Source: CAMEON01 sp045577755 (GTDB lineage Bacteria > Bacillota > Clostridia > Oscillospirales > CAG-272). From it: 64,000 nt of DNA. The stretch is from assembly GCA_045577755.1 (NCBI GenBank), contig JAZNJA010000057.1, positions 1 to 64,000 of the forward strand, in the 5' to 3' direction. Every line of letters starts with the position of its first letter. Position 1 is the stretch's first letter. Below the pieces are notes generated by a model. It saw nothing but the letters and a program-made list of their open reading frames with translations, was not told where the DNA came from and did no database searches. This document shows positions 25,301 through 34,415 of the stretch, in pieces. Both the position numbers and the translations under genes were made by a program.

Positions 25301-26581
25301 ATGCTGGATATCAAATATATTCGTGAAAACCCCGAGGAGGTCATTGCCCGCCTTCTGATCAAGGGCAAGGACGCCCGCGCTGATATTGAGGCCATTCTGG
25401 CTCTGGACGGTGAGAGACGCACTCTCATCACCGAGACCGAGGCTATTAAGGCCGAGCAGAACAAGATGAACAAGCTCATTCCTCAGTACAAGAAGGAGGG
25501 CAAGGACGTTGCCCCCATCTTCGCTGAGATGAAGGCTATGTCGAACAAGACCAAGGAGATCGATGAGAAGCTGAAGGCTGTTGAGGTCAAGCAGACTGAC
25601 ATCATGCTTGGTCTGCCCAATCTGCCCGATCCTGATCTGCTTCCCGGCGGTAAGGAGAACAATCAGCCCCTCCGCTACTGGGGCGAGCCCAGACAGTTTG
25701 ATTTTGAACCTAAGCATCACGTGGATCTCTGCACCGACCTGGGACTGATCGACTACGACCGCGGCACCAAGCTGGCCGGCTCCGGATTCTGGATCTACAG
25801 AGGCATGGGCGCCCGTCTGGAGTGGGCTCTGCTCAACTACTTTATCGACACCCACCTGGCCGATGGCTACGAGCTGATCCTCCCTCCGCACATGCTGGAG
25901 TATGAGTGCGGTCTGACCGCAGGCCAGTTCCCCAAGTTTGCCGATGAGGTCTACAAGATCGAGAACCCCACCGACAACCGTATGCATTACATGCTCCCCA
26001 CCGCTGAGGCCGCTCTGGCGTCCCTGTACCGCAACGAGATCCTGACCGAGGCTGATCTGCCCAAGAAGCTTGTCTCCTACACCCCCTGCTTCCGCCGTGA
26101 GGCAGGCTCCTACCGCTCCGACGAGCGCGGTATGGTCCGCGGCCATCAGTTCAATAAGGTGGAGATGTTCCAATTCACCCTGCCTGAGCAGTCCGACGCC
26201 GCTTTTGACGAGCTGGTAGCCAAGGCTGAGGCTCTGGTGGCGGGTCTGGGATTCCACTTCCGCACCGTCAAGTTGGCCGCTGAGGATTGCTCCGCCTCCA
26301 TGGCCCGTACCTACGATATCGAGATCCAGATTCCCTCTATGAACGGCTACAAGGAGGTCTCCTCTGTCTCCAACGCCCGTGACTACCAGGCTCGCCGCGG
26401 TATGATGCGGGTTAAGAGAGCCAACGGTAAGACCGAGTATGTCCATACGCTCAACGGATCGGGTCTGGCTACCAGCCGTATTCTTCCCGCTCTGGTGGAG
26501 CAGAATCAGAACGCCGACGGCAGCATCAACGTTCCCGACGCGCTGAAGAAGTATCTGGGCGTGGACGTGATCCGCAAATAA
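25301..26581 (+). CDS. serS: Seryl-tRNA synthetase
   Basis: 426 residues, class II synthetase charging tRNA-Ser. The N-terminal tRNA-binding coiled coil spans about residues 30-100. Class II motifs include TPCFRREAGSYRSDERGM (motif 2) and LNGSGLATSRILPALVEQNQ (motif 3). The start at 25301 follows AAAGGAAA; an earlier in-frame ATG overlaps the end of parB. No T-box leader was seen in the 31-base gap, so it is probably read with parAB. Confidence 0.97.
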   Translation: MLDIKYIRENPEEVIARLLIKGKDARADIEAILALDGERRTLITETEAIKAEQNKMNKLIPQYKKEGKDVAPIFAEMKAMSNKTKEIDEKLKAVEVKQTDIMLGLPNLPDPDLLPGGKENNQPLRYWGEPRQFDFEPKHHVDLCTDLGLIDYDRGTKLAGSGFWIYRGMGARLEWALLNYFIDTHLADGYELILPPHMLEYECGLTAGQFPKFADEVYKIENPTDNRMHYMLPTAEAALASLYRNEILTEADLPKKLVSYTPCFRREAGSYRSDERGMVRGHQFNKVEMFQFTLPEQSDAAFDELVAKAEALVAGLGFHFRTVKLAAEDCSASMARTYDIEIQIPSMNGYKEVSSVSNARDYQARRGMMRVKRANGKTEYVHTLNGSGLATSRILPALVEQNQNADGSINVPDALKKYLGVDVIRK

Positions 26582-26596
26582 TCGGGAGGTACCCCC

Positions 26597-27292
26597 ATGT
26601 GGTTGCATAAATTGCAGTTTCTGTTTTTTGAGACATCGGGGGAGCCATCCTTGCTGGAGGAGCTGTGGGCCTATTTTGAGGGTAAGTATTTTTCGGTGGA
26701 TACCGGAAGATACGAGCATATCAATATCGGCTCCGGCTCTCTCATCACCCTTCAGCGGGTGGTTTTGGGTATTTTCATCGGTGTCATCATTGCCGCCGGT
26801 ATTGCCTGCTATGACAAAAACCGTCTGGGTGCTCTGGTGCGCTCCATTGTGAAGGAGCAGTGTCTCTGGCCCGACAAGGCTAAGACTCTCTCAGAGTTGG
26901 GCTTTGCCCGCAACGGTGGCGTCAAGGCCAGTCTGCGCAGTCCCAATAAGCTGGGCCGTGTAGTCCACTGTGTGGAAAAAGAGACCTACGACAAACAGGT
27001 CGAGGCCGCCAGGCAAGCCTACGTTGCCGAGCACGGCAATGAGGAGGGATTTTTCATGCCCTCCTATCGCTTCAATTTTGAGACGGACCATTTCTATATC
27101 CCTGACGAGGAACATTACCGCGCCGAGATTCGCTTTGACGAAAAGGGATCGGGCTGGCGTGCCTTCATTCTGGTGGTCATCATCTCGGTGGTGTCGGCCT
27201 CTCTGGTCTGCTTCCTGCTTCCCGATATGATCCAGCTTGTGGATAACATGATTGGTATTCTCACCGAAAACGACCGATTTATGACCGGTTGA
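26597..27292 (+). CDS. Two-helix membrane protein of unknown function
   Basis: 231 residues, family not recognised. One hydrophobic helix lies at about residues 50-70 (VVLGIFIGVIIAAGIACY) and another at about 187-207 (AFILVVIISVVSASLVCFLL). A charged region of about 115 residues between them should be on one face of the membrane. There is no signal peptide and there are no catalytic motifs. GGGAGG stands 7 bases before the ATG and the gap to serS is 15 bases, so it belongs to the same transcript. Confidence 0.75.
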   Translation: MWLHKLQFLFFETSGEPSLLEELWAYFEGKYFSVDTGRYEHINIGSGSLITLQRVVLGIFIGVIIAAGIACYDKNRLGALVRSIVKEQCLWPDKAKTLSELGFARNGGVKASLRSPNKLGRVVHCVEKETYDKQVEAARQAYVAEHGNEEGFFMPSYRFNFETDHFYIPDEEHYRAEIRFDEKGSGWRAFILVVIISVVSASLVCFLLPDMIQLVDNMIGILTENDRFMTG

Positions 27293-27340
27293 TCATATTT
27301 TCGTTTAGTTTGCTTAACTTACATGGAAGGGAGACGTATC

Positions 27341-28045
27341 ATGAGTCAATCGATTCCCACCAAGCGTCCCTTAATCGGTCTGGTCTCCTCCAGATCCGGG
27401 GACAATAAAACCATTCCGCAGCGCTACATGAACGCCGTCTGGAACGCGGGAGGTCTACCTGTGGTGATGCCTTATACCACCGATCCCCAAAACCTTGCGG
27501 AATATGCCGAGATCTTTGACGGCTTCCTGTTCTCCGGCGGCGTGGACGTGGATCCCGCCAAGTACGGAGAAATGGTCGAGACTGACCTGGTGGAGATCGA
27601 CAACGTCCGCGATGAGTTTGAAGAGGCACTTTTCAAGGCCATCTACCCCACCGGCAAGCCCATCCTGGGGATTTGCCGCGGTATTCAGTCCATCAACGTC
27701 TGGCTGGGCGGTACCCTGTATCAGGATATAGACGGCCATCGACAGGACGTCGGGGGAGACGTGCGTACCCATCCCATTGAGATCCGCGAGGGGAGCATGC
27801 TCCACCGCATCTGCAAAAAGACCTCGGTCATGGTCAATACCTTCCATCATCAGGCTGTCAAGGCCCTCGCGCCTGCTTTGACGTCGGATGCCGTTAGCCC
27901 CGATGGCTTTATCGAGGCCGCCCACGAGGAGGGCCATCGCTTCCTGTTCGCCGTTCAGTTCCATCCTGAGTTCTACTGGCAAAAGGAAGACGACGACCAT
28001 TCCCTCGCCATCTTTCGGGCGTTCCTGGATGCCTGCAAATCCTGA
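27341..28045 (+). CDS. Gamma-glutamyl-gamma-aminobutyrate hydrolase family (peptidase C26)
   Basis: 234 residues. A class I glutamine-amidotransferase fold with the nucleophile in GICRGIQ (C near residue 112) and the His/Glu pair in VQFHPEF. The family motif GGVDVDPAKYGE is seen near residues 66-77. Members such as PuuD cleave gamma-glutamyl amides. The substrate here is unknown, since no putrescine pathway genes are near. The start at 27341 follows AAGGGAG; the earlier in-frame ATG would use no binding site. It ends at a strong terminator. Confidence 0.88.
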   Translation: MSQSIPTKRPLIGLVSSRSGDNKTIPQRYMNAVWNAGGLPVVMPYTTDPQNLAEYAEIFDGFLFSGGVDVDPAKYGEMVETDLVEIDNVRDEFEEALFKAIYPTGKPILGICRGIQSINVWLGGTLYQDIDGHRQDVGGDVRTHPIEIREGSMLHRICKKTSVMVNTFHHQAVKALAPALTSDAVSPDGFIEAAHEEGHRFLFAVQFHPEFYWQKEDDDHSLAIFRAFLDACKS

Positions 28046-28051
28046 CGTAAG

Positions 28052-28098
28052 TAAAAAAGCCTTACGGAACAAGTACGTTCCGTAAGGCTGATTTTTTT
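28052..28098 (+). terminator. Strong terminator after the C26 peptidase gene
   Basis: A 13-bp perfect stem (28058-28070 with 28077-28089) is flanked by an A run on the left and seven T on the right. It probably also ends thiT transcription from the other strand. Confidence 0.9.
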
Positions 28099-28102
28099 GA
28101 TA

Positions 28103-28714
28103 TCAGAGGGCCCGCTTCATGGGACGCAGAGTTCCGGGATCCAACGCCTTACAGAGCAGCACAGCGCAGATACCCGTGAGAATCGCGTTGGGGATCATAT
28201 AACCGGCGTTATAGACCAGGGAGTAGATCCAGGGATTCATGCCCTCAGGGGCATAGCTGCCCCAGAGAATGCCTCCCGACAGCACTGAGGACAGGTAGCG
28301 AAGGATACAGACCGTCACCGCGCCCACACCGTAGCCGGTCAGGCGGAGGACCTGCTTCTTCTGTCCGAAGGGCTTCGCGAAGAGAGGAGCGATACCAATG
28401 ACGGTGAAGGCGATGACGTAATCCAGAAGGACACACAGAACAAACGCCCACCAGGTGTTGGCAGGGGGAGGATACCACCCCATGGCGATCTGCAGGACCG
28501 AAAAGACCAGTCCGGCGCCCATGCCCCAAACCGCTCCATGACGGTAGGCATAGTAGACGATGGGCAGCATGCCGATGGTGATGGAGCCTCCCGCGGGGAA
28601 GAGAATGGCGTTGTAGGGCGCCAGGGCACAGACGTAATCCACCACCCAGGCCAGCGCCAGCATCATGGCTCCCTCAACCAGGGCCAGGAGAAATTTTTTG
28701 TGGTTCACTTTCAA
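28103..28714 (-). CDS. thiT: Thiamine ECF transporter S component ThiT
   Basis: 203 residues with about six membrane helices. It is the substrate-binding subunit of an energy-coupling-factor thiamine transporter and borrows the shared EcfAA'T module encoded elsewhere. The ThiT signature FPAGGSITIGMLPIVYYAYR is near residues 39-58, and the conserved WGSYAPEGMNP loop is near 160. The start is assigned to TTG at 28714, eight bases after GGAGG; a GTG two codons later is possible. It is preceded by a TPP riboswitch and an intrinsic terminator, confirming its role in thiamine uptake. Confidence 0.93.
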   Translation of the reverse strand: MKVNHKKFLLALVEGAMMLALAWVVDYVCALAPYNAILFPAGGSITIGMLPIVYYAYRHGAVWGMGAGLVFSVLQIAMGWYPPPANTWWAFVLCVLLDYVIAFTVIGIAPLFAKPFGQKKQVLRLTGYGVGAVTVCILRYLSSVLSGGILWGSYAPEGMNPWIYSLVYNAGYMIPNAILTGICAVLLCKALDPGTLRPMKRAL

Positions 28715-28729
28715 AAAACCACCTCCAAA

Positions 28730-28766
28730 ATAAAAATTCGACCGCACGGAAAATCTCCGCGTGGTC
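28730..28766 (-). terminator. Riboswitch-controlled terminator of thiT
   Basis: On the minus strand GACCACGCGGA (28766-28756) pairs with TCCGTGCGGTC (28750-28740), 10 of 11 positions, followed by a T-rich tract. Standing between aptamer and start codon, it is the expected attenuator. Confidence 0.75.
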
Positions 28767-28823
28767 TCATGAATGGTGGTTATGAATGGCGATTGCGCAC
28801 TCTCCGATTCAAGACATTCAAAA

Positions 28824-28924
28824 TACTTCCTACGCCGGTATTATCCGTATCAGGTTAAGGGTTCGCGCTATCGGCGCATCTCAGCCGACCGTCCGGGTCG
28901 TCACCCGGGGCCAGCACCCCTGAT
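28824..28924 (-). promoter_or_regulatory. TPP riboswitch (THI element)
   Basis: The minus strand shows the conserved THI-box blocks in order: GGGGTGC, GGCTGAGATG, ACCCTTAACCTGAT, GGATAATACCGGCGTAGGAA. Binding of thiamine pyrophosphate is expected to switch off thiT by favouring the terminator at 28730-28766. Confidence 0.96.
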
Positions 28925-28972
28925 TTTTCGTGCCGGAAAGACCTTTCAGAGGTCCTTCCGTGTCGTACCGTT

Positions 28973-29001
28973 ATTATACTATAAAATTTTCGCCTTGTCA
29001 A
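28973..29001 (-). promoter_or_regulatory. Consensus promoter of the thiT transcript
   Basis: TTGACA (28996-29001), a 17-bp spacer and TATAAT (28973-28978) on the minus strand. A small hairpin at 28934-28958 separates it from the aptamer. Confidence 0.85.
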
Positions 29002-29086
29002 GTGCCCTTTGTGCGTCGGAGCATAAATAATGGATAATTTTTTCTTTTTTGTACGGGTGGTTTTTGTTGATTCTACGAAAAATCGA

Positions 29087-29114
29087 TTGACAAAACCGAA
29101 AAATATGGTATAAT
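29087..29114 (+). promoter_or_regulatory. Consensus promoter of the surface-protein gene
   Basis: TTGACA (29087-29092), a 16-bp spacer and TATAAT (29109-29114). It is divergent from the thiT promoter. Confidence 0.8.
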
Positions 29115-29171
29115 GGTAGTAAACCGCCATGATCGCGTGACGGTATCCAAATTCCAAAGGAGACAGACCGA

Positions 29172-30836
29172 ATGAAACAGTATATCCGCTTGACCGTCAC
29201 CTTGCTGACAGTCCTGACCCTGATCGCGGTATGCGCCATCTGCGTGTCCGCCATAGAGCCAACCAACGAGGGTGGTCACTGGGTCATCAACGCTGAAAAG
29301 ATCGATGAGATCCTGGCCGGTGAGGCCGGTGAGAAGACCACGGGCTGGGAGGTTCCCTTCATGAACGTGGCCCCTACTCTGGACGGTAAGATCACAAACG
29401 GTGAGTACCATCCCTTTGAGCTGTACGAGGATTACATTTCCTGGATGGCCGTCATCGGTAACGCCGATCAAGGTAATACGCAAGAGGAATTCATGGAATT
29501 CTACGAGATGACCAAGCAGGATTTCTTCGATGCCTACTGGGGCTGGGACGGCCGCTACCTGTACCTTGCTTTTGAGGTGCGCTGTGTCAACGGCTTTAAC
29601 TGCAAGCCCGAGGAAATGGGCGGTAATGTGTACCTGTACGCTTACAATATGATGCAGATGGGTATTGCTCCCGTGGATGCCACGGGTAAGGATCCCGACT
29701 ACGTGGAGCTGGGCTTCGGCGTCCACAGCGAGACCGGCGAACCTCTGACTCAGGCCTGGATGGGTCCCTATAAGCCCGTGGCCGGTGAGGATTTCATGGG
29801 CTCCTACGATAAGGAGAATCAGGTCGTTATCTACGAGGCCCGCGTTCACCTCCAGACAGCTCTGGGGCTGAAGGACAAAATGGTGGAGAACGGTGACGAG
29901 ATCAACTTTGCCTGGCTCCTGTCGGTCAATGGCGAGACCTCCTCGGTCTACGACTATTGGCAGGTAGGCTTCTGCCACGGTATCGGCGGCCAGTATTCCC
30001 ACAAGATGAACCAGTACTTCGCCCGGGTTACCTTTACGGGTAAGGACGTGGATCTGCCCCCCGAGGAGATCCCCGGTGTCAGCGCGGAGGATCTGGAATA
30101 CGAGCTGGTGGAATTCGTGGATATGAGCGACGAGAAGGCCGTGAACAGCTTTTCGGGAGATAAGGCGGATATCGCCTACGTCACCGAGAACGGCGAATCC
30201 TTCGCCCGTATCACCGCCCTGGGAGACCTCCCCTACGTCTGGAGCAAGTCCTATCCCAGAAGCCTCCAGAGCGCCGAGTGCGCCTACATAGCCGTCAAGT
30301 ACCGCCTCCCCAAGGGCATGGAGACGGATATGGGTATCCTGTACCGCAACGCATACTATCCCGATTACGATCTGGAAAACGTATACGCCGAATCCATTGG
30401 CGGCGACGATGAGTGGAAGGTAGTCATTTTCTATATGTTCGGTGAGGAAAAATGGCAGAACTGGATCGTCAACGTCGGTCTGGCTCCCTTCGTCGGTGTT
30501 GATTCCCCCGCCGGCAAATCCATCGATATCGCCTTTATCAAATTCTACCTCCAGGATCCCTACGACCTGTACAAGGAGCTGGAGTATGATCCCAATAAGA
30601 TCGTCGAGACCACCGCTCCCGAGACCGAGGTCCCCACGGAAGCCCCCACTCCCGAGGATACCACGGCCCCCGAGACCCGGGCTCCCTCCGAGAACGTCAC
30701 CACCGTTCCCGAGGATGACGTGACAGAGCCCACGTCCGAAAAGGGCTGCGGCTCGGTTCTGGGCATGGGTATCGTGATCATTCCGATTCTCGGTGCCGCT
30801 CTGATAATGAAAAAGAAGAAGGACGGATCGCTGTAA
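29172..30836 (+). CDS. Secreted or anchored surface protein with CBM9-like domain and GCGS-type C-terminus
   Basis: 554 residues. A signal peptide (residues 1-27, ending near CVSA) leads into a domain of about 240 residues. That domain has the layout of CBM9/DOMON-like carbohydrate-binding folds (PTLDGKITNGEYHPFELYE; DAYWGWDGRYLYLAFEV). A second beta-rich domain follows (about 300-470). Then comes a linker of Thr, Glu, Ala and Pro (about 480-525) and a C-terminal signal: GCGSVLGMG, a hydrophobic helix, KKKKDGSL. The same C-terminal layout occurs in the protein at 45197. AAAGGAGA precedes the ATG. The ligand is unknown and enzymatic residues were not identified. Confidence 0.75.
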   Translation: MKQYIRLTVTLLTVLTLIAVCAICVSAIEPTNEGGHWVINAEKIDEILAGEAGEKTTGWEVPFMNVAPTLDGKITNGEYHPFELYEDYISWMAVIGNADQGNTQEEFMEFYEMTKQDFFDAYWGWDGRYLYLAFEVRCVNGFNCKPEEMGGNVYLYAYNMMQMGIAPVDATGKDPDYVELGFGVHSETGEPLTQAWMGPYKPVAGEDFMGSYDKENQVVIYEARVHLQTALGLKDKMVENGDEINFAWLLSVNGETSSVYDYWQVGFCHGIGGQYSHKMNQYFARVTFTGKDVDLPPEEIPGVSAEDLEYELVEFVDMSDEKAVNSFSGDKADIAYVTENGESFARITALGDLPYVWSKSYPRSLQSAECAYIAVKYRLPKGMETDMGILYRNAYYPDYDLENVYAESIGGDDEWKVVIFYMFGEEKWQNWIVNVGLAPFVGVDSPAGKSIDIAFIKFYLQDPYDLYKELEYDPNKIVETTAPETEVPTEAPTPEDTTAPETRAPSENVTTVPEDDVTEPTSEKGCGSVLGMGIVIIPILGAALIMKKKKDGSL

Positions 30837-30856
30837 GCGTGGTTTTCTTCCTTCGC

Positions 30857-30898
30857 GTTCCCCCTTCGGGTATTTGCCCGAAGGGGGAACCTTTTTTT
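30857..30898 (+). terminator. Strong terminator upstream of dnaA
   Basis: A 14-bp perfect GC-rich stem (30857-30870 with 30877-30890) followed by seven T. Between it and the dnaA promoter lies AT-rich DNA with no gene and no clear DnaA box. Confidence 0.92.
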
Positions 30899-31005
30899 GG
30901 TGAAAAAAAAACGCAACGTGGGTTATTTTTTACATTCATAAAAATTTTACAATTTAAAAATACCTTGTGATTCCTTAAAAAAATGCCTTCCCTTTCCAAA
31001 GGGTA

Positions 31006-31034
31006 TTGCATTTTTCGCTTATATATGATATAAT
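31006..31034 (+). promoter_or_regulatory. Promoter of dnaA
   Basis: TTGCAT (31006-31011), a 17-bp spacer and TATAAT (31029-31034) with a TGn extended -10. The leader is about 100 nt and contains a short alternating CG stretch near 31053. Confidence 0.7.
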
Positions 31035-31141
31035 ATTAATAATTTATAAATTACGCGCGCGCACAGTATATTTATATCTATATTCTGTTTAAGCATAGTT
31101 TCTCGAAAAAAAAGCGCGATGAGAAAAAGAAAGGAACGTGA

Positions 31142-32593
31142 TTGATCGAAATGGCTTATTTAGATGACATTTCCAAGGTATGGCAGCTGGTCATTGAGTC
31201 TCTGCGGGACGAGCTGGGTACCGTTTTCACCGATCTTTGGCTGGGCGGCATGGAGGTCATGGATTTTCAGGGCTCCACCATCACTATGAAGGCTAAATCC
31301 GAGGTCAATATCCGTGTGGTGAACTCCAAGTATAAGAAGGATATCGAGGATCATTTTTCGGAAATGCTGGGCTTCCCCGTAACCATCCAGCTGGTCTGTC
31401 CCGATTCCCTCAAGATCCCCGCCGATGAGCCCGGTATCATACAGAGAGCCCGTGAGCGGGCCGAAAATCCATCCTACGATGACGGCTACAACGATTCCCT
31501 CTACAGTGGAGATGCCTCCTCCGGCGGTGAGGAGGACGGCTCCTTCCGTCCCGGCGGTATCGGCTCTACCCTTCCCCCCTTCAACTTTGAATACACCTTT
31601 GAGAATTTCATCGTGGGCTCCTCCAATAAGTTCGCCCATGCCGCCTGTATCGCCGTGGCCGACCGTCCCGCTCAGGCCTATAACCCTTTGTTCATCTACG
31701 GTCCCAGCGGTCTGGGTAAGACCCACCTGCTTTATGCCATCACAAACGAGCTGAAAAAGAAGATCGCCAATGTGCGGGTCATCTACATCAAGGGCGAGGA
31801 CTTCGCGAACCAGCTGATCGATTCCATCTCCCGCCAGGCTATGAATGAGTTCCGGGACAAATACCGCTCCTGTGACGTCCTGCTCATAGACGATATCCAC
31901 TTCATCGCGGGAAAAACCTCTACACAGGAGGAGTTCTTCAACACCTTTAACGCCCTCCATGAGGCCGGCAAGCAGATCATCATGACCTCTGACCGTCCCC
32001 CCCGTGAGATCAAGACCCTGGAGGAGCGGCTCAAGACCCGCTTTGAGTGGGGCCTCATCGCCGATATCCAGCCCCCGGATCTGGAGCTGCGTACCGCTAT
32101 CATCAAAAAGAAGGCCTCCATCTTCAACGTCTCCATTCCCGAGGACGTGCTGACCTTCCTTGCCGAGAATCTCCGCTCCAACATCCGTCAGATCGAGGGT
32201 GCCATCAAAAAGCTGGGTGCCAAGAGTTTTTTGACCGGCCGACACGTGACCATGGAGCTGGCCAGAAGCTGCATTTCTGAGCTTCTGGGCGGTGCCGAGC
32301 CCGTGACTGTGACCGTGGACAAGATCTTCGCGGCGGTTTACAAGAAGTATAACATCAAGAGAGAGGACATCGTCAGCTCCAAGCGCCAGAAGGAGATCGC
32401 CAACGCCCGCCACATCACGGTCTACATCATCCGAACCGTTACCGATATGTCCCTGCCCAACATCGGCAAGATCATCGACCGCGATCATACTACGGTCATG
32501 TCCTCCATCCTCAAGGTGGAAAAGCAGATGGAGCAGAACAGCGTGTACCGCTCCGAGATCGAGGAAATGGTCAAGGAGATCAAGAGCAGCTGA
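31142..32593 (+). CDS. dnaA: Chromosomal replication initiator DnaA
   Basis: 483 residues. An AAA+ initiator that binds DnaA boxes and opens oriC. Domain I spans residues 1-85 and an acidic/Gly-Ser linker about 100-140. The AAA+ domain has Walker A GPSGLGKTHLL and Walker B VLLIDDIHFIAGK. Domain IV has the DNA-binding signature DRDHTTVMSSI. The stretch between SLPNIG and RDHTTV is one residue shorter than in E. coli or B. subtilis (KIID in place of xxFGG). The start is given as TTG at 31142, five bases after AAGGAA; the ATG three codons later is 14 bases away, less likely. The next gene is dnaN after a box-rich gap. Confidence 0.97.
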   Translation: MIEMAYLDDISKVWQLVIESLRDELGTVFTDLWLGGMEVMDFQGSTITMKAKSEVNIRVVNSKYKKDIEDHFSEMLGFPVTIQLVCPDSLKIPADEPGIIQRARERAENPSYDDGYNDSLYSGDASSGGEEDGSFRPGGIGSTLPPFNFEYTFENFIVGSSNKFAHAACIAVADRPAQAYNPLFIYGPSGLGKTHLLYAITNELKKKIANVRVIYIKGEDFANQLIDSISRQAMNEFRDKYRSCDVLLIDDIHFIAGKTSTQEEFFNTFNALHEAGKQIIMTSDRPPREIKTLEERLKTRFEWGLIADIQPPDLELRTAIIKKKASIFNVSIPEDVLTFLAENLRSNIRQIEGAIKKLGAKSFLTGRHVTMELARSCISELLGGAEPVTVTVDKIFAAVYKKYNIKREDIVSSKRQKEIANARHITVYIIRTVTDMSLPNIGKIIDRDHTTVMSSILKVEKQMEQNSVYRSEIEEMVKEIKSS

Positions 32594-33252
32594 TCCCCAC
32601 TGGGGAAAACTCACCGCGTTTCCACAGGAAATCAACAGTTTTTCCAAGTGGCATTCCCGCTTTTCGGTGACTTTTCCACAGACTGTGGAAAAGTGTGTGG
32701 AAAAGATATGGTTTTCCACACGAATTCCTTTTGATTTTTTGTGCTATATTCCAAAAATCCCCTCGGAGCGAGGAAAGATCCGCCGGAATTGAAAAAATCA
32801 GTCTGTTTTTTCGGTGGACACCCCTGTGGAAAACATACAGAACTCCCCCAATGTCCACAAGCGCCTGTGGAGAAGATTCCTCCTTTTTCCACGGTTTACA
32901 GCCCGAAATTTTCCACAACGACACCGTTTTCGCTCCCGAAATCCCGAAAATGACCTTTTTGGGCAGCAAAATCCGCGGTATTCCCGTTTTTTCAGAACGT
33001 GTCCACAGGAATCCCCCCGTTTTTCCACCTCTCCCGGACAAATCAGGTGTGAAATTTTCCGTTGCTGCATATGGATAATTCGATTATCCACAGTTTCCAC
33101 ATCCTCTACGCCTGCTACTGCTGGTATAGTCTGTCATGTCGGTCTTCTCTGTCATAGCGCGTGCGAGGATCTGCCGATCCCCTGCGGACAAGCCCGACGT
33201 GACACACCTCCCTCCCGAGGAACCATGATTCATCAAACATAAGGAGTAATTT
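32594..33252. other. Putative oriC: dnaA-dnaN intergenic DnaA-box cluster
   Basis: A 659-base gap without a gene. One perfect DnaA box TTATCCACA lies at 33084. Six boxes of the form TTTTCCACA (one change) lie at 32672, 32712 and 32909 on the plus strand and at 32684, 32696 and 32825 on the minus strand. Weaker ones (for example TGTGGAGAA at 32876) are scattered between. Three boxes at 32672-32704 are spaced 12 bases apart. The position between dnaA and dnaN is the classic Firmicutes origin. An AT-rich unwinding element is not sharply defined by eye. Confidence 0.8.
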
Positions 33253-34407
33253 ATGAAGATCGTATTTCGTAAGGACGTCATCTGCGCCGCCGTGTCGCCC
33301 CTGATGAGTGGCGTTTCCACCAAAATGACCCTGGCCGCTACCGAGGGTATCCTCATTGAGGCCAGCCTGCCCAATATCTGCGTCATGACCACCTACGACA
33401 TTGAAAAGGGTGTTCGTATGACCGTCGAGGCTGACGTGATCGAGGCGGGCTCCGCCATCGTCAGTGCCTCCAAATTCTCTCAGATCGTCCGCGTCATGGA
33501 TGGCGGCGACATAACCCTGACCGTGGACGACCGCAACTGCGCTACCATTGTCAGCGGCCGCTCCTCCCATACTCTGACCGCCCTTCCCGCCGCTGACTTT
33601 CCCGAGATCCCCCGCCTGATCTCCAGTCAGGGCTTCCGCGTTCCCCAGCGGGTGGTGCGGAATATGATGGGCAAGTGCATGTACGCTATGGGTGTCAACG
33701 ATCAGAGACCCGTGCTGAACGGACTGTTCTTCTCCATGACCGAGGGCAAGCTGCACATGGTGTCCTGTGACTCCTTCAAGATGGCTACCTGCGCCACCGA
33801 GACCGAGCTTTGTGGCCTGGAGGGCGGCGATCCCTTGGACAACGCCCGCTTCATTCTGCCCAACAAGTCGGTAAACGAGCTGTACAAGCTCCTCAATGAC
33901 AAGGACGAGGAAGCCATCGTGACGGTCTACATGAGCCGTAAGAACATCATTTTCGTCATGGAGGACATGACCTTCTTCTCCAAGCTCATCGACGGTGAAT
34001 ACATCGACTATAACCGTATCATTCTGCGCAACCACCGTATTATGGTCTACGCCGACCGCGAGTCGGTCATCTCGGCTCTGGAGCACGCCGCTCTGATCAC
34101 CGAGGAGAAGGTGGCGGGCAGCGTCCGCTCCCACGTCCGCCTGGAGGTACAAGGCAATATTCTGAAGATCTCCGCCACCTCGGGCACCGGCTCCTCCTAC
34201 GACGAGGTGGCCATCGGTCACGAGGGTGACGATCTCGTCATCGCCTTCAACAACCGCTACCTCATCGACAGCCTACGCGCTTGCACGGCCGACCGCGTCA
34301 AGCTCTCCATGTCCTCTCCCCTCTCCAGCATCAACATCGAGCCCGCTGACGAGGACACCGCCGACGAGGACCTCTTCATGCTCCTGCCCGTCCGTATGAA
34401 GGACTGA
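33253..34407 (+). CDS. dnaN: DNA polymerase III beta subunit (sliding clamp)
   Basis: 384 residues, three-domain clamp that tethers the polymerase to DNA. The first domain begins MKIVFRKDVI. The central-domain motif NDQRPVLNGLFF is near residues 151-162, and the C-terminal end FMLLPVRMKD corresponds to the conserved ...LPVR clamp terminus. AAGGAGT lies 7 bases before the ATG. It is downstream of dnaA and the putative oriC and upstream of recF. Confidence 0.97.
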   Translation: MKIVFRKDVICAAVSPLMSGVSTKMTLAATEGILIEASLPNICVMTTYDIEKGVRMTVEADVIEAGSAIVSASKFSQIVRVMDGGDITLTVDDRNCATIVSGRSSHTLTALPAADFPEIPRLISSQGFRVPQRVVRNMMGKCMYAMGVNDQRPVLNGLFFSMTEGKLHMVSCDSFKMATCATETELCGLEGGDPLDNARFILPNKSVNELYKLLNDKDEEAIVTVYMSRKNIIFVMEDMTFFSKLIDGEYIDYNRIILRNHRIMVYADRESVISALEHAALITEEKVAGSVRSHVRLEVQGNILKISATSGTGSSYDEVAIGHEGDDLVIAFNNRYLIDSLRACTADRVKLSMSSPLSSINIEPADEDTADEDLFMLLPVRMKD

Positions 34408-34415
34408 GGGGGAAC

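Noticed and set aside
32632..33100. Overlapping short frames in the dnaA-dnaN gap
   Set aside because: Rich in residues produced by repeated TTTTCCACA boxes on either strand; no start signals.
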